Positions 29,689-39,008 of a stretch of 64,000 bases of DNA are shown here, piece after piece. A model generated the notes under the pieces. It saw nothing but the letters and a program-made list of their open reading frames with translations. It ran no database searches and was not told where the DNA came from. Both the position numbers and the translations under genes were made by a program. The DNA is taken from NCBI GenBank assembly GCA_024743115.1, contig JANSXC010000015.1:1-64000 (forward strand), read 5' to 3'. This DNA is from a bacterium. GTDB lineage: Bacteria; Planctomycetota; UBA1135; UBA2386. Each line of letters begins with the position of its first letter. Positions within the stretch are counted from its first letter, which is position 1.

Positions 29689-30053
29689 CGTTTCGGGCTC
29701 TTCTTGCGGGGGGAGGATTGGACGGAGTCGAGGTATTCGCCGAGGTCGTCGAGGCGACCCTCCCAGTGCTCTCGCACGCGCGCGACCCAACGTTGGGCGC
29801 GGTTGAGCGGGGTGGGGTCGATCTCGCAGCGGTGCACCCGGCCGTCGACCTCGCGGCTCAGCAGGCCGGCGCGCTCGAGGACTTTGATGTGCTTGGTCAC
29901 CGCGGGCTTGGTCATGTCGAACGGCTCGCCGAGCTCGCCGATCGTCGCCGGGCTGCGGGCCAGGCGGGCGACCATCGAGCGTCGCGTCGCGTCGCCGAGG
30001 GCGCGGAAGACGCGGTCGAGCTGTTCCGAATGGTTAACCATATAGTAAACCAT
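29685..30053 (-). CDS. ArsR-family transcriptional regulator
   Basis: A 122-residue winged-helix repressor: L-D-R-V-F-R-A-L-G-D-A-T-R-R-S-M-V at the start, recognition helix D-M-T-K-P-A-V-T-K-H-I-K-V-L (45-58), wing G-R-V-H-R-C. It is the type that pairs with AHSA1 proteins, which follow here in an overlapping frame. No metal-binding Cys pair is seen, so it is probably not an arsenic sensor. The ATG at 30053 gives M-V-Y-Y-M-V-N-H. A second ATG at 30041 is possible, and the candidate operator covers both. Confidence 0.88.
   Translation of the reverse strand: MVYYMVNHSEQLDRVFRALGDATRRSMVARLARSPATIGELGEPFDMTKPAVTKHIKVLERAGLLSREVDGRVHRCEIDPTPLNRAQRWVARVREHWEGRLDDLGEYLDSVQSSPRKKSPKR
30033..30050. 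promoter_or_regulatory. Candidate operator of the ArsR/AHSA1 operon
   Basis: GTTAACCATATAGTAAAC is an imperfect palindrome (14 of 18 positions symmetrical) in an AT-rich island. It overlaps the start codons of the ArsR gene. Autorepression of the operon would fit the family. This is inference from sequence only. Confidence 0.5.
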
Positions 30054-30293
30054 AGCGATCTACCGGTCGTGTGCAAGTCCCTCTCATCGAGTGTCGCATT
30101 GCGCCGCGAACGTCGATCGGCCGCCGGTCGCGACGGCGGTTGGCCGACAGCGTGAGCCCCGAGCGATTCGCGTGGGGCTTGTGGGGGATTCCGCGAGCCC
30201 GTCTGCTGAAGTGCGCTGACGCATGGGCTCGGCGAGTTGGCGATGGGTCGTCGGAAGGGTCGGGCTCGAATCGTGCGTCAGCGATCGCGAACC

Positions 30294-30300
30294 AGGAGGA
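30294..30300 (+). promoter_or_regulatory. Strong ribosome binding site for a GTG start
   Basis: AGGAGGA five bases before GTG at 30306. It decides in favour of this start over an ATG further upstream and places the signal peptide at the N-terminus. Confidence 0.8.
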
Positions 30301-30305
30301 AGCAC

Positions 30306-31253
30306 GTGACCGTTCGTCTTGTCGTCGTTCCCGTCCTGATCGTCTCGGCAGTCGCGCAGACGCCGACGATCACCGGCACCATCACGCAGGAGCTGTCCGT
30401 GCGGGCTTCGAGTTCGACGATGCAGCAGCAGGTGGTGCCCGTCGGTCCGTTGCCGTCCGGAGGCGCGACGCTGTGGGTCTCGACACCGGGAGCAGCGGCG
30501 CGCATGCGTTGGGAACCGACGACGGGCCATCCGGCAGGTGTCGCGGGCTTCGAGCTGCACGCGAGCGGTTGGGGCATCCTGAGTTGGACTTCGGGCGCCG
30601 GCAGCTTCAGCAACTCGGGTCGCGTCGTGCTCGACTTCACGATGCCGACTCCGACCCCCATGCTCTTGCACATCCAGGGCACGAACCAGATCGGCGGCAT
30701 CACGCAGACTGACATCGACATCGACGATGACGGGTCGGTTGAGGCGTCGTTGACCGGGCTCACGCCAAGCGGGCAGATCGACCTCGAGATCGGGCTGCTC
30801 GTCGGGCCGGGCGGGCGGTCGATCGGGCTGCAGCATTCGAGCTCTGGAGCCGCGTTGTTTGCGAACGTCAGCGCGTTCGTCGACGTGGAGCTGACGGCCT
30901 ACGCCAATGCCTACCCGGTCGAGGCGTACGGCACGGGTTGCATTGCCCAGACCTACACGCGCGACGCGACGGGGGCAGTCACGTTGCGTTGCCCTGCGAG
31001 TGCAGGTTCGCTGGCCGCTTATGCGCTCGGTCTGAACCCGACGCAGATCGCGTTGCCGTTCACTCCCGGCTGTTTCCAGCTCACGGACGTGTTGTACTTC
31101 CTGCCGGTGGTGCCGGCTGGTGGAGAGGCGAACCTGCCGCTGTCGTTGCCGGCCCTGCCGCCAGGGCTCGCGGTGCACATGCAGGCCGTCGTGCTCGATT
31201 CGAACAACGTCATCACGACGTCGAACGGACTGCGCGTCGTCGGTCCGAACTGA
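30306..31253 (+). CDS. Secreted protein of unknown function with shared C-terminal module
   Basis: A 315-residue protein from a GTG start with an excellent Shine-Dalgarno. The signal peptide is T-V-R-L-V-V-V-P-V-L-I-V-S-A-V-A-Q. The middle (about 20-200) is beta-rich with no family I recognise: T-I-T-G-T-I-T-Q-E, A-R-M-R-W-E-P-T-T, and an Asp-rich stretch D-I-D-I-D-D-D-G. The tail from Y-G-T-G-C (about 217) to the end, S-N-G-L-R-V-V-G-P-N, is a clear copy of the C-terminal module. No transmembrane segment apart from the signal. It is divergent from the ArsR/AHSA1 operon. Confidence 0.78.
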   Translation: MTVRLVVVPVLIVSAVAQTPTITGTITQELSVRASSSTMQQQVVPVGPLPSGGATLWVSTPGAAARMRWEPTTGHPAGVAGFELHASGWGILSWTSGAGSFSNSGRVVLDFTMPTPTPMLLHIQGTNQIGGITQTDIDIDDDGSVEASLTGLTPSGQIDLEIGLLVGPGGRSIGLQHSSSGAALFANVSAFVDVELTAYANAYPVEAYGTGCIAQTYTRDATGAVTLRCPASAGSLAAYALGLNPTQIALPFTPGCFQLTDVLYFLPVVPAGGEANLPLSLPALPPGLAVHMQAVVLDSNNVITTSNGLRVVGPN

Positions 31254-31391
31254 ACGAGCCGGGTGCCGTCGCGCAGCGGTCAGGCTTCGGGATCGCAGTC
31301 CTCCGGCGTAGCCCTGAGGAATGCGGCTGTCGTGGCCATGATGCGCTCGCTACAGTTCGGGCGCTTCCACTGACCTCCGTCGGTTCTTCCC

Positions 31392-33029
31392 GTGCGTGTC
31401 GCCTCCTGTCTCTTCGTCTTCGGCCTGCTGCTGCGCCTGTTGTTCGTCGCGGGTGGTCCGGACGGCGGGCCAGGTTGGCACATTGCGTTCCAGGGTGACG
31501 GACCGGTCTGGCAGTTCCTTGCCAGCGCCGCCGCGAATGACCGCCCCAACCTCGAGCTCGATCTGCCGTGGCGTGCGCCGGGGATGTTCTGGCTAGTCTC
31601 ACGACTGTGGGACGGCGGGGAGGGTGTGTGGCTCGCGCGATTGCTGTTCGTGATCGTGGGAGCGACGATTGGTCCGCTCGTCTGGCTCGTTCTGCGCCGG
31701 TCGCTCGCTCGCGACGTCGCGTTGCTCGCAGGCGTGCTCTGCACCGCGTCGAGCAACCTCATGTTGCTCGGCACCGGGATCCAGGTCGAAGGGCTCTACC
31801 TCGCGCTGGTTCTGCTGACGCTCCTGGATCAGCAGACGATGGCTGGCCCTCACCGCTTCTGGGTGCCGGTGCGATGGGGTGCGCTCAACGGCCTGCTGGT
31901 TCTGATCCGCGCCGAGCATCTGTTGACGTTCGTCGTCTTTCTCGCAGCCGCCAAGGTGTGCGGGGCGAATTGGCGTTCGTTGCTCCTCGCGCTGCTGAGC
32001 GGCGTCATCGTGCTGATCCCGTGGCAGGTGCAGGCGGCGGGCATGGTGTCTGCCTACAACACGAAGCCGCAGCCCGGCGTCGCGCGGTTGGCGTGGGACG
32101 ATGCGGCGCTGCGTCGGGTGCAGTCGCTACCGGGCTTCGCGCAGAAGTCCGTGCTCGAGCTGGTCGATGCCACCGTGCGCCACCGTGGTGGCCGCCGCGT
32201 CGAACTCGAAGATCTGCGCATCGTGGACGAGGCGTACGGCTACTGGCCAGAGCCGCTGGCGACCCCGATCGTCGCGCTCTACGGCCCGCTGAACTTCTTT
32301 CTCGCGAATACGCCTGAAGCGGACGGCGGTTATTCGCGGGACGCGTTCGATCGTGATCCGCCGTTGCTCGGCGGCGTCGATCGTTACCCGGAGTCCGTGC
32401 GTCGGACGCTCGGGCAGCGCAAAGGGATGTCGTTCAGCTATCCGCCGCATCTCGGCTACGTGAACCATGGCTACGCGCGCGGATTCGGCGAGCTCGCCGA
32501 CGATCCGACGGGCGCGGCCGGGCGCGTCGCGACCAAGCTGTGGCACGCAATCGAGGGCGCGACGGGTGGGGTTGGCGGTTACGCGCTGCCGATCGGCATG
32601 TCCGGCGTCCGGCGACCCGTCGACATCGCGACGGCGACGGGCGCCTGGCCCGTGATCTGGCGCGTCGCAGTCTTGCTCGTTGCGGCGCTCGGTCTCTGGC
32701 GCGTCCGCCGCGAGCGCGCGCTCTGGCCGTTGCTCGCGTTCGCGGCCAGCAAGCTTCTCGTGATCGCGGCGTTCTTCGGCTACGCGCGCCAGGGCGCAGT
32801 ATGCGTCCCCGTCGTGACGATCGGAGTCGCGGTCGTGCTGGCGCCGATCCTGGACCGCTGGTCGATCCTGCGGTCACCGACGCGCGGTCTGATCGTGCTC
32901 GTCGTACTGCTACTGCTCGAGGCGATCCGTGCCGGCTCCGTCGACGCGGCACTCGGCGGTCACCTGGTCGTCGATGGCGAGCCGTTCGGCGCGGCCGACT
33001 TCACGCGTCGCACGCTCGAGTTCCGGTAG
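31392..33029 (+). CDS. Multi-pass membrane protein, GT39/ArnT-like glycosyltransferase candidate
   Basis: A 545-residue protein starting at GTG. Roughly ten hydrophobic segments are visible: residues 5-20, then L-L-F-V-I-V-G-A-T-I-G-P-L-V-W-L, L-L-A-G-V-L-C-T-A-S, L-Y-L-A-L-V-L-L-T-L, a run near 180-210, and four more near the C-terminus. The layout of an N-terminal Asp/Glu loop, central helices and a long extracytoplasmic loop (about 215-400) is that of GT39/PMT and ArnT-type enzymes, which use polyprenyl-phosphate sugars. Sequence identity to the family is not obvious from motifs alone. No partner genes for glycan synthesis adjoin it. A plain unknown membrane protein is the alternative. Confidence 0.6.
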   Translation: MRVASCLFVFGLLLRLLFVAGGPDGGPGWHIAFQGDGPVWQFLASAAANDRPNLELDLPWRAPGMFWLVSRLWDGGEGVWLARLLFVIVGATIGPLVWLVLRRSLARDVALLAGVLCTASSNLMLLGTGIQVEGLYLALVLLTLLDQQTMAGPHRFWVPVRWGALNGLLVLIRAEHLLTFVVFLAAAKVCGANWRSLLLALLSGVIVLIPWQVQAAGMVSAYNTKPQPGVARLAWDDAALRRVQSLPGFAQKSVLELVDATVRHRGGRRVELEDLRIVDEAYGYWPEPLATPIVALYGPLNFFLANTPEADGGYSRDAFDRDPPLLGGVDRYPESVRRTLGQRKGMSFSYPPHLGYVNHGYARGFGELADDPTGAAGRVATKLWHAIEGATGGVGGYALPIGMSGVRRPVDIATATGAWPVIWRVAVLLVAALGLWRVRRERALWPLLAFAASKLLVIAAFFGYARQGAVCVPVVTIGVAVVLAPILDRWSILRSPTRGLIVLVVLLLLEAIRAGSVDAALGGHLVVDGEPFGAADFTRRTLEFR

Positions 33030-33103
33030 GCTTTCGAGTCCACGGGCGGGTTCGAGCGGCCAAGGATCCGTCAGCTACAGCTGGCTGAGAGGAGAGTGTG
33101 CGC

Positions 33104-33457
33104 ATGATCATCGTTTGGCGTTGGTGGTACTTCCTGGGATTGGATGTCGAGCAACCGTTCGTTCGCCTCGGCGCACACGTCGCGCTCTATGGCTTCACCA
33201 CGAGCTGGGTGTCGGAGGGCAAGGATCGCTCCACTGGTCGATCTACCCCGTCGTGCCCCAGGGGCACGCGTTCGTGCGCGCGCTGGCCGCAGCCTCCGGC
33301 GGCGACGGTCGCGATGACCATGAGTTGCCGGAGCTCGAGGGTGTTCACACGTTCGTACTGACGGACAAGTGGCGACGAACGCGATCTGCCGGGCGGCCTC
33401 GCAGCCGTCGACCGACGAGAACCGCGATGGCGCCGGCGAAGCGGCCGAGTCACCTGA
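33104..33457 (+). pseudogene. Small gene broken by two frameshifts, unrecognised
   Basis: An AGAGGAG ribosome binding site (33088-33094) precedes the ATG at 33104. The first frame reads M-I-I-V-W-R-W-W-Y-F-L-G-L-D-V-E-Q and loses coding character near 33218. A second frame continues with S-L-H-W-S-I-Y-P-V-V-P-Q-G-H-A-F and a third ends G-D-E-R-D-L-P-G-G-L-A, stopping at 33457. GC-rich third positions switch frame at the same points. Joined, they give about 118 residues, of no family I know. Either a decayed gene or two indel errors. The rest of the gap 33030-33478 holds nothing I can support. Confidence 0.4.
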
Positions 33458-33478
33458 GTCACCCGGAGAGCGCGGCCG

Positions 33479-34696
33479 TCAGTAGACCAGCGCCCACGAC
33501 GGGTTCGAGGTCGTGAACCCGTTGAGCGTGCCGAGCGACTGCCAGCCGATGATGAGTCCTCGGAAGCCGGGATCGTTGGGAATCGTCGCGCTGCCGGGGA
33601 TTGGCGCGCCCTGTTGAATCGTGCCGAGCGCGGCCCACGCCGAGATCGTGGGGTCGAGCCAGAAGTCACCGTCGATGCCTGGGAATGCGATGGGGGGACC
33701 CGGCAGTCCGACGACGAGTATCACCAGGGTGCCATCAGGGCCGTGGGCTTCGGCAGTGATCGAACCACCGAGGTTGGCGGACTGACTCGTCACGTGCAGC
33801 AGCGGCGTGGCCGTCGTCTGAACCGCGGGATGAATCGCTGGGCTCGCGGTTGTGACCAGCGTGACGCTCGGGTCCATGCGTAGCACGCTCGGGTTGGCGT
33901 GGCCATACAGGCCGCCGATCGCGGCTGCCGGCGCGTGACCGTTCGGGTCACCGGCGGTCAGGATCGTGTCGCCGAGCAGGTGGCCGGTACCATAGGAGAG
34001 GGAGAGTGCCGGTGCGGGTGCACTGCCCGGCATGTGTTGCAGGGCTGCGCCGCCTCGTACGTCGCAGTCGACGACGCGCAGGACGCCGGGGTAACCCGTG
34101 CTGTTCAGGCTCATGATGCCGGGCAGCGCGGGGGTCAATTGCCCGAAGTGGTCGCGCGCGTCCGAGCCGCGGATGACGCAGCCTTCGACCACGGCTTCGC
34201 TGTCCACGATGGATAGCGCACCGCCGAAGTTGCAGTTGCGGATCACGACCTGGTCGCTGCGGTAGACGAGGGCGACCTGGTTGCCGATTCCTGGTCCTGC
34301 ACTCGGCGGTGAGTGTGCGATGTTCTCGAGCAGGACCTCGCCGGCGCAATTCTGGACGTCGAACACCGAGTGGGATTCCAGGACCTGCAGGCCGCGGATC
34401 ACGACGCGCTGTCCCGCGGCGACGTCGCGGATCGGAACGCCGAGGGGATAAGGCACCGCGACCTTCACGCCGGGCTCGCAGAAGATGTTGATGCTGCGGT
34501 TGGTGATCGAGAACTGCGCGTAGTCGCCGGCGCGAACGATCAACGTTGCTCCGTCCGGCACCTGGGACAGGGCGCCGCGAATCTGCTGGAAGTGGTGGCC
34601 GGGGCCGACGTTCACATCGACGATGTAGGTCTGCGCCGTGAGGCTCCCGAAGCACAGCAGTCCGAGCACTGCACCGAGGGCGAATTGCGATGGCAT
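33479..34696 (-). CDS. Secreted parallel beta-helix protein (paralogue)
   Basis: A 405-residue protein with a signal peptide (M-P-S-Q-F-A-L-G-A-V-L-G-L-L-C-F-G-S-L ending T-A-Q). It begins Y-I-V-D-V-N-V-G-P-G-H-H-F-Q-Q-I, then D-G-A-T-L-I-V-R-A-G-D-Y, the same layout as the beta-helix protein at 18846. Strand repeats follow (V-V-I-R-N-C-N-F-G-G, V-V-E-G-C-V-I-R-G). The last 100 residues, from L-G-G-S-I-T-A-E-A, are a divergent copy of the C-terminal module. No polysaccharide-lyase active site is visible. The ATG at 34696 is preferred to one five codons upstream, since it opens the signal peptide. Confidence 0.82.
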   Translation of the reverse strand: MPSQFALGAVLGLLCFGSLTAQTYIVDVNVGPGHHFQQIRGALSQVPDGATLIVRAGDYAQFSITNRSINIFCEPGVKVAVPYPLGVPIRDVAAGQRVVIRGLQVLESHSVFDVQNCAGEVLLENIAHSPPSAGPGIGNQVALVYRSDQVVIRNCNFGGALSIVDSEAVVEGCVIRGSDARDHFGQLTPALPGIMSLNSTGYPGVLRVVDCDVRGGAALQHMPGSAPAPALSLSYGTGHLLGDTILTAGDPNGHAPAAAIGGLYGHANPSVLRMDPSVTLVTTASPAIHPAVQTTATPLLHVTSQSANLGGSITAEAHGPDGTLVILVVGLPGPPIAFPGIDGDFWLDPTISAWAALGTIQQGAPIPGSATIPNDPGFRGLIIGWQSLGTLNGFTTSNPSWALVY

Positions 34697-34771
34697 CGTC
34701 GGATGATACACCCTGACTGAGTTCGCCGCTCGACCGTGGGGAGGCAGAGCGTCGGCGCCGGCCAGGTCGAG

Positions 34772-37700
34772 CTACTTAACGGCGTGCAGCGTGCCGTGAA
34801 TCACGGAGCGCAACACCTTCTCGTCCGGCGTCTCGATGTTGCAGCGGATCTCGAGGCCCATCGTGGGCTGGAGGTCGGGGGTCGTCAGTCGAACCGTGCG
34901 GCCGTCATCCGCGAGCTTTGCCGCGGTCACCGCGATCATGCGTTCGTCGAGGTGCTTGCTGCCGTACCGCTTGCTGCGCTGCAGCCGCCACGCCTTGATG
35001 CCGTAGCTGTCGGTGTCGTTCGCCGTCTCGGGATCGAGGTTCGTGCCGAACACCAGCTCGAGGCCACCCGGTACCGCGCGCATCGCGATCGGCATCGTCA
35101 CGTCACCACCGACGTGGCGCACGCGGTAGAGGCCGCCCGGTCGGGTGCGCGCACCGGACCAGCCGTAGAGCCCGCAGCAGTAGAGGTCGCCCGTCGCCGG
35201 ATGGAAGCGGCCACGCATGATGCCGGTCGGGAACGGTTCGATCGGCAGCGCGACCATCCCGCCCTGGTGCACGTCGCCGACCCGATCCTCGAGCACGAGG
35301 AAGATCCGCCCCATGCCGTAGGAGAGCTGCAGCAGCGAGCCCTGCGGCAGTCCCCATCGTGAGTCGGGAACGCGCAGTAGTTCGGCCGGCGAACGGTCGA
35401 ACGCGTTCGTGATCCAGCACAGCGGCTGTGCCATGTCGGCGTCCGCGGTGCTGGTGCGGTCGTGGTAGCCCATCATGTTGCCGTAGAACCCACCGCGCAC
35501 GACGCGGTTGATCCGGTTCTTTGGCGTCCAGTGACCTTCCTGGTCGGTGACGTAGAACGAACCGTCCTGGTTGATGCAGACGCCGTTCGCGGCGCGGAAA
35601 CCGTTGGCGAGGATGTCGGTGCGGGAGCCGTCCGCCGCTACCTGGAGCAGCGTGCCGTGATGGGGCACGAGTGCGGGCTTGGCATGGCGCGCCGACTTCG
35701 CGTAGTAGAAGTTGCCGGCCTGATCGCGCTGCAGGCCCATCGCGAACTCGTGGAAGTGCTCGGTGACCTGATGGTCGTTGTTGAAGCAGCGATAGAAGTC
35801 GGTTTCGCCATCGCCGTTCCGGTCTTCGAGCACGCAGATCTGGTCGCGGCAGCCGAGGTGGATCCGGCCGTCGACGATGCAGAGTCCGAGTGGTTGATAG
35901 AGCCCGGCGGCGATGCGACGCCAGCGCAGCGCCCCTTCGGGGTCGACGAGTCCTTCGACGGTCCAGACGTCACCGTTCCAGGTGCAGACCGCCGCCCGGT
36001 TGCCGTCCGCGAAGAAGTCGATGCCGCCGAGTCGCAGCCAGCTGTGCCACGGGTTTGCTCCGGTATCCGGCAGCGTCAACGTATCGACGGCGAACGGCCC
36101 GTCCGCGGCGCCGACGACCATCTTGGTCTCGAGGGTCTGCGACCACCGTGGTTGCCCGCCACCGAGCAGCGTTTCGAGATCGATCACTTCGCCGGGGCCG
36201 AAGCCATTGCCGACAGCTGCATTCGAAGTCATCGCGATCGCACACTGCACCGGATTGGCGCCGGCCGGCATGTGCAGGACGTGGAATCCGTCGGTGCGTT
36301 CCAGTTTCGTCGTGGACGAATCCGTGTGCAGTTCGACGCGAACGTCGACGGGTGCGACCCGCATCGTGAGCCCGCGCGTGCGCGGGCCGATCGACAAGGT
36401 GCGTCGAAAAACCACCCCGGCGGGATCGGGAGCGAGATCGGGCATGTCGAGCACGCGCGTCTGCCCGACCGTGTATTCGAGGATCGAACGTGTGCCGTGC
36501 TGGTGCCGTCCGCGATAGCGCAGCCACGATCGCGGCAGCGGGCCGTAGGGTCGGCTGTCACGGCCGTGTGGTCGTGGGTCGTCGAACTTCCCCGTTGCGG
36601 GATTCGCCCAGCCTGGACCTGGCGGATTGGTGAACGCAACGTCGCCCGCGATACGGGCGTGCGAGTTGTGCGAGCCGTCGAACGCGACGCCGCGCCAGTC
36701 GATGAAGCCCGGCCCCGACCACGCCGCCGCGATGCGCATGGTGTCGTGGTCGTAGGCGACGAACGCGTTGCCGCGTGAGATCCCGCCCGTGCCGTCGTCG
36801 AGCCGGATCGCGATCGCCTTCTGCGCGATGTTGTCGTCGCCGACCTCGTAGGTCCAATGCAGCGCGTTGCCGTGGTCCATGCGGCGATAGGTCGGCCAGT
36901 CGCGGCTCTCGTCGATGGGTGGGCCCGCGGGTGTGGGCGGCAGCGCGTCGACCCAGATGTTCGCGAAGCGTACCGCAGAGCTGTCGGACTGGAGTCGGAT
37001 GGGGGACTTCACGAGCGGCGGCTCCGGCGGCGGTCCCTGCTTGATCGGGCGCTTCGGAGGCTGCCAATCGAGCGCCGGCGTGCCGAGGTCGACGACTTCG
37101 TTCCTCGTCCATTGCCGCGCCTTGTCGGCGGGGATGTCGTGTTCGAAGACGAGCACGTCCGAAATCTCACCCGTGTACCGACCGCCGAAGTCTGGCGCCG
37201 TCGCGCCGATCTTGAACACGTGTGCGGGGTCGTCTTCGGCGACGAAGTCTTCGCGTTCCGCAACGAGCTCGCCGTCGACGAACATGTACGCCGTCTCACC
37301 TTCGTGGGTCAGGATGACGCGATGCCAGCGGCCGTCGTCGAATCTTCGCGGGGACTGCATGGCGCCGACCCAGCCGATGTCGTAGACGAGCCGGCCGTTG
37401 CGCAGAAAGAGCGACTTACCGTTCGGTTGCCAGCGGCCGCTGCGCGGCGACTTCGAAGTGATCGTGCCGCCACGTCGGGTGCGGAAGCGGGCGGCGATCG
37501 TGAACTCACCCGTGCCGAACTCGAACGATTCGTCTGCCGGGCGTGAGTAGCGCACGCCGCTGCTGCGCGGGCTCGAGCGAGCCCCTGCCGGCTCGTCGCG
37601 AAAGCCGTACACGGTGCGTTCGCGGAGGCGGACGCGCTCGTGGATCGGTTTGCCGTTGAGCCACGCGCTGAGCGTCGGGTCACGATCCTGACGGTGTCGG

Positions 37701-38938
37701 AAGTGTACGTCGAGGTGCTGCCACTCTCCGGGTGCGAGACCGGCAGCAACGCGCGGCTCTCGTTGGTCGAAGATCGCGCCGAGGCCATGATCGTCCGGTG
37801 TTGCAGTGTCACTGCCGAGGATCTGCAGCTCGTAGCGGCCACCGAGGTAGATGCCGCTGTTCCCGCGCGCGTCGGGCGCGACCCAGGAAGGCTCGACGGG
37901 CACGAAGAAGTCGACGTGCAGGTGGTAGTCGCCGAAGGCGTCGCGGCTGAGGATGTCGCCGAAGCCGGGGCGCGCCACGAGTGCGCCGTCCTCGACGCCC
38001 CAGCGCGCGGCGTCGTACTTCGGGCCGCCACTCGACGAGTCGGCGCGGCGATCAATGCCGATCGCGCGTGGGGCGACGGACGGATCCCAGTGACGCCAGG
38101 CCGCGGTCGATTCGCCGTCGAACAGCACGGTTGCCGTCGCCGGTGCTGCGAGCCGTGGCGGTGACGGAACGGGCGGCGCAGTGAATGTCGGCCGCACTTT
38201 CTTGCCGCCGAACACGCCCGTTTCCTCTACGGGTTGCCGCAGGCACCACAGCACCGCGTTGCCGAGCAGTCGCTGGAAGTCCGGCTGCTCGAAGTTCTCA
38301 CGACTGCCGAGCGACGTGTAGAAGATCCGCGACTCCGCGCGATAGCGATTGACCCATGCGATCGGCTCGCACGGCAGGTCGCCGGTGCGGCCGAGCAGCA
38401 ACGGCGTCACCGTGTCGGCCAGCGGCTGTGCGTTGTAGGTGCCGCCGTGACCCATCGCGACGCCGGACGCGATGCCGCGCAGGATCGGATGCGCAGCGGA
38501 ACTCGGCAGCACGTGGCTGACCGTGCCCTGACCGTTCGGTGCGTGGGCCTTGTAGTGGCCGCCGAAGAACGGCGGGAACCACCCTTTGTTCGCCAGGAAC
38601 GCGTGGCTCGTCGTGCGCAGCGCGACAGCTGGCTTGCCGGCGTCGAACCACTCCCGCAGGCGTTCGAACTGGGTCGGGCTCGCTTCGCGGAACCGCAGGT
38701 AGAGCACGAGCAGGTCGGCATCGTCGAGGGCCGCGAGGTCCGGGAGCCTTTTGTCTTCGCTCTGCAGCACGGTCGTGCGCAGCCCGAGTTCGCGTTCGAG
38801 CCGCTCGGCGAACCGCGGCATCGTCTCGTGCGAGCCGTACTCCTGTTCGCCGACGAGGAACACCACGTGCTGGGCAGATGCCGGCGCGACCAGGGCGAGC
38901 GCGAGAACGAAGATGGCGGCGGTGGCGATCCAACGCAT
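34772..38938 (-). CDS. Secreted ThuA / DUF1080 / LamG / DUF6797-like / propeller multidomain protein
   Basis: A 1388-residue secreted protein. Signal peptide 1-22 (M-R-W-I-A-T-A-A-I-F-V-L-A). ThuA-like domain 24-236 (V-V-F-L-V-G-E-Q-E-Y, S-H-A-F, G-H-Y-K). DUF1080, the 3-keto-glycoside hydrolase fold, 268-445 (L-F-D-G-E-S, N-S-G-I-Y-L-G-G-R-Y-E-L-Q-I-L). LamG-type sandwich 470-612 (F-T-I-A-A-R-F-R-T, W-H-R-V-I-L-T, G-E-I-S-D-V-L-V-F). Then a DUF6797-like region (D-H-G-N-A-L-H-W-T-Y) and a beta-propeller of the PQQ-sugar-dehydrogenase/PVC type (about 900-1388). Related planctomycete proteins often add a cytochrome c domain, but no C-x-x-C-H is visible here. A role in periplasmic sugar or glycoside breakdown is inferred from the domains. 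The start is the ATG at the signal peptide. Confidence 0.85.
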   Translation of the reverse strand: MRWIATAAIFVLALALVAPASAQHVVFLVGEQEYGSHETMPRFAERLERELGLRTTVLQSEDKRLPDLAALDDADLLVLYLRFREASPTQFERLREWFDAGKPAVALRTTSHAFLANKGWFPPFFGGHYKAHAPNGQGTVSHVLPSSAAHPILRGIASGVAMGHGGTYNAQPLADTVTPLLLGRTGDLPCEPIAWVNRYRAESRIFYTSLGSRENFEQPDFQRLLGNAVLWCLRQPVEETGVFGGKKVRPTFTAPPVPSPPRLAAPATATVLFDGESTAAWRHWDPSVAPRAIGIDRRADSSSGGPKYDAARWGVEDGALVARPGFGDILSRDAFGDYHLHVDFFVPVEPSWVAPDARGNSGIYLGGRYELQILGSDTATPDDHGLGAIFDQREPRVAAGLAPGEWQHLDVHFRHRQDRDPTLSAWLNGKPIHERVRLRERTVYGFRDEPAGARSSPRSSGVRYSRPADESFEFGTGEFTIAARFRTRRGGTITSKSPRSGRWQPNGKSLFLRNGRLVYDIGWVGAMQSPRRFDDGRWHRVILTHEGETAYMFVDGELVAEREDFVAEDDPAHVFKIGATAPDFGGRYTGEISDVLVFEHDIPADKARQWTRNEVVDLGTPALDWQPPKRPIKQGPPPEPPLVKSPIRLQSDSSAVRFANIWVDALPPTPAGPPIDESRDWPTYRRMDHGNALHWTYEVGDDNIAQKAIAIRLDDGTGGISRGNAFVAYDHDTMRIAAAWSGPGFIDWRGVAFDGSHNSHARIAGDVAFTNPPGPGWANPATGKFDDPRPHGRDSRPYGPLPRSWLRYRGRHQHGTRSILEYTVGQTRVLDMPDLAPDPAGVVFRRTLSIGPRTRGLTMRVAPVDVRVELHTDSSTTKLERTDGFHVLHMPAGANPVQCAIAMTSNAAVGNGFGPGEVIDLETLLGGGQPRWSQTLETKMVVGAADGPFAVDTLTLPDTGANPWHSWLRLGGIDFFADGNRAAVCTWNGDVWTVEGLVDPEGALRWRRIAAGLYQPLGLCIVDGRIHLGCRDQICVLEDRNGDGETDFYRCFNNDHQVTEHFHEFAMGLQRDQAGNFYYAKSARHAKPALVPHHGTLLQVAADGSRTDILANGFRAANGVCINQDGSFYVTDQEGHWTPKNRINRVVRGGFYGNMMGYHDRTSTADADMAQPLCWITNAFDRSPAELLRVPDSRWGLPQGSLLQLSYGMGRIFLVLEDRVGDVHQGGMVALPIEPFPTGIMRGRFHPATGDLYCCGLYGWSGARTRPGGLYRVRHVGGDVTMPIAMRAVPGGLELVFGTNLDPETANDTDSYGIKAWRLQRSKRYGSKHLDERMIAVTAAKLADDGRTVRLTTPDLQPTMGLEIRCNIETPDEKVLRSVIHGTLHAVK

Positions 38939-39008
38939 GCGCGAGAGCGTAGCGGCTGCGGTGCTCGTGCCCCAATCGGCGGTCCGAACGGTAAGCTCGG
39001 TCGGCGCG

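Noticed and set aside
32929..33516. Frame starting inside the GT39-like gene and running to 33516
   Set aside because: Only a middle part has coding character. It was used as one piece of the frameshifted gene at 33104.
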